A stretch of DNA of 64,000 nucleotides. Source: Flavobacterium sp. JAS. GTDB lineage: Bacteria; Bacteroidota; Bacteroidia; Flavobacteriales; Flavobacteriaceae. The stretch covers positions 62,001-126,000 of the forward strand of contig NZ_JAJMOX010000002.1 of assembly GCF_020991455.1 (NCBI RefSeq). The letters run 5' to 3'. Made by a program: the position numbers and the translations under genes. Shown here piece after piece: positions 59,292-64,000 of this stretch. Positions within the stretch are counted from its first letter, which is position 1, and the number at the start of each line of letters is the position of its first letter. The notes beneath the pieces were generated by a model. That model saw nothing but the letters and a program-made list of their open reading frames with translations. It made no database searches and was not told the origin of the DNA.

Positions 59292-62126
59292 CTAATTCTC
59301 TAGTTCCTTTTTCAAAAACTTAGCTGTATAGCTTTTTTTGTTTTTTGCTACTTCTTCAGGAGTTCCTTTGGCGATTAATTGTCCTCCGCCTTTTCCGCCT
59401 TCAGGACCAATATCTATAATATAATCGGCAAGTTTAATCACGTCCATATTATGTTCGATAACTAAGATTGTATTTCCTTTATCGACCAATTTGTTAATTA
59501 CATCCATTAAAACTCTGATATCTTCAAAATGCAGTCCGGTTGTAGGTTCATCTAAGATATAAAACGTATTTCCGGTATCTTTTTTAGACAATTCTCCTGC
59601 AAGTTTAATACGTTGCGCTTCGCCACCGGAAAGCGTTGTGCTTTGCTGACCAAGTGTAATATAGCCTAAACCAACATCCTGAATAGTTTTTACTTTTCTG
59701 TAGATCTTCGGAATCATTTCAAAAAACGGAACCGCTTCATCAACGGTCATATTCAATACATCCGAAATTGATTTTCCTTTGTAACGAATCTCTAAAGTTT
59801 CTCTGTTAAAACGTTTTCCCTGACAAGTTTCGCATTCAACGTAAACATCCGGTAAAAAGTTCATTTCAATAGTTCTAACACCAGAACCTTCGCAGGTTTC
59901 GCAACGTCCGCCTTTTACATTGAAGCTAAAACGTCCCGCTTTATAACCACGAATCATACTTTCAGAAGTCATTGTAAACAGGTTTCTAATTTCGGTGAAA
60001 ACCTCCGTATAAGTCGCCGGATTTGAACGAGGCGTTCTTCCAATCGGACTTTGGTCAATATCAATTACTTTGTCAATATGTTCTAAACCTTCAATCTTTT
60101 TATAAGGCTGTGGTTTTTTTACGCCATTAAAATAATAAGCATTCAAAATAGGGTAGAGCGTTTCGTTTATCAAAGTCGATTTTCCACTTCCTGAAACTCC
60201 TGTAACGCAAATCAATTGTCCTAAAGGCAATTCGATCGAAACATTTTTTAAGTTGTTTCCTGTTGCTCCAGTAAGTTTTAAGAATTTTTGATTTCCCTTA
60301 CGGCGCTCTTTTGGAATCTCTAATTTCATTGTACCGTTTAAATATTGAGCGGTAATTGTGTTAGATTTTAGAGTTTCTGCCGGAGTTCCAATACTGATGA
60401 TTTCTCCGCCATATTTCCCCGCTTTCGGACCTATATCAATTACATAATCGGCGCGTTCGATCATGTCTTTGTCGTGTTCAACGACAATAACCGAGTTTCC
60501 TATATCACGTAGTTGCTCTAAAGAATGAATTAGTTTTTCATTGTCTCTTTGGTGCAAACCAATACTTGGCTCATCCAGAATATATAAAACACCCACTAAT
60601 TGCGAACCAATTTGTGTGGCTAAACGAATACGCTGTGCTTCACCGCCCGAAAGTGATTTTGAACTTCGGCTTAAAGCCAAATAATTCAAACCAACATTCA
60701 TCAGGAAGTTCAAACGGTCTTTTATTTCTTTAACCACTTCTGATGCAATCAAAAGTTGTTTGTCTGTTAAATGCGAATTTAAATCCTGAAACCAAGTTGT
60801 TAAATCAGAAATATCCATATCACATAATTCGGTGATATTTTTTCCATTTACTCTAAAAAACTGAGCTTCTTTTTTCAAACGGGAACCTTCGCAAACCGGA
60901 CAGTTAATCTCGTCCATAAAATCTTTTGCCCAACGTTTTATGGTTGTTGATGCACTTTCGTCATATTGATTTTTGATGAAATGTGAAATCCCTTCAAAAT
61001 CTATTTTATAGTCGCGCGTAACGCCTAAATCTTTTGAGTTTACAGTAAATTTTTCTTTTCCACCATGTAAAATCATGTTCATGGCTTCTTCGGGAATCTT
61101 CTCGATTGGATCTGTCAGTTTGAAGCCGAATTTCTCTCCAATAACTTCTAATTGTTTAAAAATCCAAGACGATTTATATTCGCCAAGTGGAGCAAAACCG
61201 CCTGCCTTTATCGATAATTTAGGATTCGGAATAATCTTTTTGACATTGATTTCATGAACCGTTCCTAATCCATTACAATGCGGGCAAGCTCCTTTTGGAG
61301 AGTTGAAAGAGAATAAATTAGGTTCTGGATTTTGATAGGAAATTCCCGTTGTAGGACACATTAAATTTCTACTGAAATAACGTACTTCGTTTGTATCCTG
61401 ATCTAAAATCATCAAAACATTTTCGCCATGATGCATTGCTGTATTGATACTTTCGGCCAATCGTTTTTGATTGTCTTCGGTATTTTCGATCAGCATTCTG
61501 TCAACTACAATTTCAATGTCGTGAGTTTTGTAACGGTCTAATTTCATTCCTGAAACTAAATCCTGAACTTCGCCATTCACACGAACTTTCAAAAATCCTT
61601 GTTTGGTAATTTGTTGGAATAACTCGGCATAATGCCCTTTTCTGGCTCTAATAATTGGAGCCAAAATATTGATACGTTTTCCGTTGAAATCCTGAATAAT
61701 CAAATCTTTAATTTGATCATCAGAATAAGAAACCATTTTCTCGCCGGTGTTGTAACTGTAAGCATCGGCACCACGAGCGTAAAGAAGTCTCAGGAAATCA
61801 TATATTTCAGTAATAGTTCCAACGGTAGAACGCGGACTTTTACTGGTTGTTTTTTGTTCAATTGCGATAACAGGTGAGAGTCCGTCAATTTTGTCGACAT
61901 CGGGACGTTCTAAACCGCCAAGAAACTGTCTGGCATAAGCAGAGAAAGTTTCCACATAACGACGTTGTCCTTCGGCATAAATGGTATCAAACGCCAACGA
62001 TGATTTTCCCGAACCTGAAAGACCGGTAATTACAACCAGTTTTTCACGCGGAATGGAAATATCGATATTTTTCAGATTATGAACTCTTGCACCAAGAACT
62101 TCAATAGTATTGTCTTTTTCTAACAT
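59292..62126 (-). CDS. uvrA: Excinuclease ABC subunit A
   Basis: 944 residues from ATG 62126, typical UvrA length; an in-frame TTG at 62138 is rejected because the promoter -7 element lies just above it. Two ABC ATPase cassettes are present ([10 protein letters not shown] and [11 protein letters not shown]alker A; two LSGGEAQRI signatures), with Zn modules CPHC...(about 277-283), CPVC and CETCEGSG...CETCQGKRF. It is the damage sensor of nucleotide excision repair. It is followed by the hypothetical membrane gene. Confidence 0.98.
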   Translation of the reverse strand: MLEKDNTIEVLGARVHNLKNIDISIPREKLVVITGLSGSGKSSLAFDTIYAEGQRRYVETFSAYARQFLGGLERPDVDKIDGLSPVIAIEQKTTSKSPRSTVGTITEIYDFLRLLYARGADAYSYNTGEKMVSYSDDQIKDLIIQDFNGKRINILAPIIRARKGHYAELFQQITKQGFLKVRVNGEVQDLVSGMKLDRYKTHDIEIVVDRMLIENTEDNQKRLAESINTAMHHGENVLMILDQDTNEVRYFSRNLMCPTTGISYQNPEPNLFSFNSPKGACPHCNGLGTVHEINVKKIIPNPKLSIKAGGFAPLGEYKSSWIFKQLEVIGEKFGFKLTDPIEKIPEEAMNMILHGGKEKFTVNSKDLGVTRDYKIDFEGISHFIKNQYDESASTTIKRWAKDFMDEINCPVCEGSRLKKEAQFFRVNGKNITELCDMDISDLTTWFQDLNSHLTDKQLLIASEVVKEIKDRLNFLMNVGLNYLALSRSSKSLSGGEAQRIRLATQIGSQLVGVLYILDEPSIGLHQRDNEKLIHSLEQLRDIGNSVIVVEHDKDMIERADYVIDIGPKAGKYGGEIISIGTPAETLKSNTITAQYLNGTMKLEIPKERRKGNQKFLKLTGATGNNLKNVSIELPLGQLICVTGVSGSGKSTLINETLYPILNAYYFNGVKKPQPYKKIEGLEHIDKVIDIDQSPIGRTPRSNPATYTEVFTEIRNLFTMTSESMIRGYKAGRFSFNVKGGRCETCEGSGVRTIEMNFLPDVYVECETCQGKRFNRETLEIRYKGKSISDVLNMTVDEAVPFFEMIPKIYRKVKTIQDVGLGYITLGQQSTTLSGGEAQRIKLAGELSKKDTGNTFYILDEPTTGLHFEDIRVLMDVINKLVDKGNTILVIEHNMDVIKLADYIIDIGPEGGKGGGQLIAKGTPEEVAKNKKSYTAKFLKKELEN

Positions 62127-62142
62127 AAATTCGAGCAAAACG

Positions 62143-62150
62143 CAAAGTTA
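62143..62150 (-). promoter_or_regulatory. Promoter -7 element of uvrA
   Basis: Read on the minus strand, TAACTTTG matches TAnnTTTG. It lies 16 bp before the ATG at 62126, giving a leader of about 10 nt. This is too short for any SD and decides the start. Confidence 0.65.
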
Positions 62151-62214
62151 CCACTTTGATTTGTTCTTTTAGTACTAGAGAACAAAACTTTATGTTACAA
62201 ATAGTAACAAATTT

Positions 62215-63189
62215 TTAGTTTGAATTAAGATGATTTACTTTTAAAATTTCATTAAATTTTTCCTCTTTTCCATTCTTTTTCATATCAGCATAAATCATCT
62301 GAATTATTTTTTCGGCATCAGTTCTATAGGGAGATTTTTGTTCAACATACAAGTTATAAGCTTTGCACATGTTGTCAAGTCCTTTTTCGTTATCATTTAA
62401 ATGAAGTGCATAGATTTGTCCAATTCCGTAAAAAACTTCTGGATTATTAGGTTCTATTTTTGCTATTTTTTCATAAGTTTTTACCGCGTTTTTATATTCT
62501 TTTTTATAAGAATAAACAACTGCAATATTTTGCAATGGCATTAATCCATTGGGGTCTATTTTAAGTGACTTCTCGTAAGATTCAAGTGCTAAATCGTATT
62601 GTTCCAAACGTCTGTAACATATTCCCATATTATCATATGCAAATGCAAAATTTGGATCAATTTTGACTGCCTTTTTGTAATATTCTATAGCTCCTTTATA
62701 ATTTTCTTTTTTAGTTTCATCAATAGCTGAATTGTAATAATCTAATGCTTTTTTATTGGATGACATTGAATTGTTATTTACCAGATTATTGGCTGCAACT
62801 TTATCCTTTAAAACAGAACAATTATCCATTAGGTATTTCTCCATTTTATAGTATATGTCTTTGTATTCTTTTGAATTTTTGTCAAAATTCATCGTAATTT
62901 TGATCTCTTTTTTTTCGTCTGTTGGATTTGATAAATCAATACTGGTAAATTTTTCGGCTAATTGGTAAGCTCCAACTTTATCATCAATACATGAGCTAAT
63001 ATTAGCGGTGATAGAATCTTTAATTCGATCGTAAGTTGGTATTGAATCAATACATGAGCAAGCCTGATCAGTTAGTTCTTTGAATAATTTTTTAGTGTCA
63101 ATTTTTTCGTTAGTAGTATCTGACCCTTGTGAGTGAATTTTTGTAAATCCTAAAATTAGCAATAGACTAAAAAAAAAATTTTTTTTCAT
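62215..63189 (-). CDS. TPR-repeat protein, exported
   Basis: 324 residues with signal peptide ending TKIHSQ. The N-terminal part (about 25-125) has repeated Cys (ACSC, SSC, NCS) typical of a small disulfide-rich domain of unknown kind. From about 150 come three or more TPR units (ALDYYNSAIDETKKENYKGAIEYY, FAYDNMGICYRRLEQYDLALES and similar). It may be a periplasmic scaffold. It stands alone on the minus strand. Confidence 0.85.
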   Translation of the reverse strand: MKKNFFFSLLLILGFTKIHSQGSDTTNEKIDTKKLFKELTDQACSCIDSIPTYDRIKDSITANISSCIDDKVGAYQLAEKFTSIDLSNPTDEKKEIKITMNFDKNSKEYKDIYYKMEKYLMDNCSVLKDKVAANNLVNNNSMSSNKKALDYYNSAIDETKKENYKGAIEYYKKAVKIDPNFAFAYDNMGICYRRLEQYDLALESYEKSLKIDPNGLMPLQNIAVVYSYKKEYKNAVKTYEKIAKIEPNNPEVFYGIGQIYALHLNDNEKGLDNMCKAYNLYVEQKSPYRTDAEKIIQMIYADMKKNGKEEKFNEILKVNHLNSN

Positions 63190-63249
63190 TTTTTGGGTTT
63201 GGTTTATTGGTTGGTAGTATCTAAGATAATAATTTACTAATTACTAAGC

Positions 63250-64000
63250 TTACTCAATTGTCATAGAACGCAACTTAGTTCTATAGGCTTCAAGTGCTAT
63301 AGATTTTGAAATGAAACCGTAATATTTATCATTTCGGATAACCGGTAGAAAGGCTGTTTTTGATTTTTCGAATTTACTCATTACAATTTCCATACTATCA
63401 AAAGAAGAAATAGTGGCAGCGGGAGTTTTCATGACATCTTTGATCACCGTATATTTTACACGATAAGTGTTAAAAATAATTTCGCGGATATCATTAAAAT
63501 GAACTATACCAACCAATTCTTTTTCATTGTTTACGACAGCAAAAACAACTTGATTGGAGTGCGAAATCAAATCGACTAACTTGCTTAAATTATCATCAGG
63601 ATGTACCGTTAAATAATCGCATTGAATTATGGTATCGATATCTAATGTAGAGAGAATGTTTGAATCTTTATTGCTTGTAAAAGCATGACCTTTTTTAGCC
63701 AGACCTTTTACATCGAGAGAATATTTTTCGAAACGTTTAGAAATTGCAAAACTTATAGAGGAAACAATCATAAGCGGAATCATCAGACTGTAACCTCCGG
63801 TAATTTCGGCAATTAAGAAGATTGCAGTAAGTGGCGCATGAAATAATCCGCTCAAAATACCAGCCATTCCCACCATTGTGAAGTTAGTTATTGGCAATTT
63901 TGCTAAACCAATTAGTGTGATGAATTTCGAGAAGAAGTATCCCAAATAAGATCCTAAAAATAGGGAAGGAGCAAAGTTACCTCCGTTTCCGCCACTTCCA
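63250..64000 (-). CDS. CLC-family chloride channel/transporter with CBS domains (truncated by window end)
   Basis: The open frame enters from the right edge; GSGGNGGNFAPSLFLGSYLG at 63940-64000 is the GxFxP anion-site motif of CLC proteins. The visible 250 residues hold the last membrane helices (GILSGLFHAPLTAIFLIAEITGGY) and then two CBS domains (about nt 63620-63260), which bind adenine nucleotides and regulate CLC transport. Whether it is a channel or an H+/Cl- antiporter cannot be told, because the gating Glu and inner-gate residues lie outside the window. Confidence 0.9.
   Translation of the reverse strand, partial: GSGGNGGNFAPSLFLGSYLGYFFSKFITLIGLAKLPITNFTMVGMAGILSGLFHAPLTAIFLIAEITGGYSLMIPLMIVSSISFAISKRFEKYSLDVKGLAKKGHAFTSNKDSNILSTLDIDTIIQCDYLTVHPDDNLSKLVDLISHSNQVVFAVVNNEKELVGIVHFNDIREIIFNTYRVKYTVIKDVMKTPAATISSFDSMEIVMSKFEKSKTAFLPVIRNDKYYGFISKSIALEAYRTKLRSMTIE

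Noticed and set aside
1..64000. tRNA, rRNA, prophage or insertion sequence
   Set aside because: Read through on both strands, no cloverleaf with CCA end, rRNA core, transposase or phage structural gene was recognised. A tRNAscan or ISfinder run was not possible and could still find something.

Overview
The window is chromosomal DNA of a Bacteroidota bacterium of the family Flavobacteriaceae, most likely a Flavobacterium. Supporting signs: low GC; almost no Shine-Dalgarno sequences; promoters of the Bacteroidota type (TAnnTTTG at about -7, here found before rnpB, an ABC-F gene, pyrR, kdsB and uvrA); type IX secretion (T9SS) parts and a T9SS-sorted chitinase; a PorP/SprF protein; fused E1 alpha/beta 2-oxoacid dehydrogenase; and protein families largely confined to this phylum (DUF3822, PD40/OmpA proteins). 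No rRNA, tRNA, prophage, insertion sequence or CRISPR array was seen. One structural RNA, the RNase P RNA, is clear.

Layout. 1-8258 is the end of a chitin-utilisation locus: the C-terminal part of a GlcN6P-deaminase/PIG-L type protein, a GH20 hexosaminidase and a two-catalytic-domain GH18 chitinase. 8444-11009 (minus) is a four-gene cassette of an Lgt-like membrane enzyme lacking canonical catalytic residues, a radical SAM enzyme resembling the archaeal tetraether-synthase/MJ0619 group, and two tiny paralogous membrane proteins; this is my best candidate for an undescribed system. 11108-16424 holds a TlpA-like protein, an asymmetric ABC-F ATPase, a small lipoprotein, a VOC protein, a Coq4-family protein and an AT-rich pair of unknowns. 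16658-21182 holds pyrR, pyrB, rnz and pdxH with small companions. 21356-24895 is a CAP lipoprotein and a porP/OmpA pair. 25302-28802 is a polyphosphate operon (SixA-like phosphatase, PPK1, Ppx/GppA). 28921-31825 is a TMEM175 channel, a Crp/Fnr regulator and two redox proteins. 31916-33660 is dnaX, in two frames joined at an A10 slippery run. 34091-38649 has small stress or envelope proteins, a structured RNA-like element, rnpB and a dicarboxylate symporter. 38781-45087 has panE, an outer-membrane protein and a two-component system divergent from an outer-membrane beta-barrel gene. 45146-51587 holds rsmD, a RecD-like helicase, ygiD, a beta-propeller protein and kdsB. 51719-64000 (all minus) has the fused E1 enzyme, an inactive M1 peptidase-like/beta-barrel fusion, a LOG protein, uvrA, a TPR protein and a truncated CLC channel.

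Intergenic regions carry much structure. Several dispersed inverted-repeat families lie between genes, often where genes converge. A conserved 80-95 nt element occurs twice (36533-36627 plus, 58247-58326 minus) with a compensatory base-pair change in its stem, which argues for a folded RNA. Another clear regulatory signal is a triple 11-bp direct repeat upstream of the outer-membrane gene that diverges from the two-component system.
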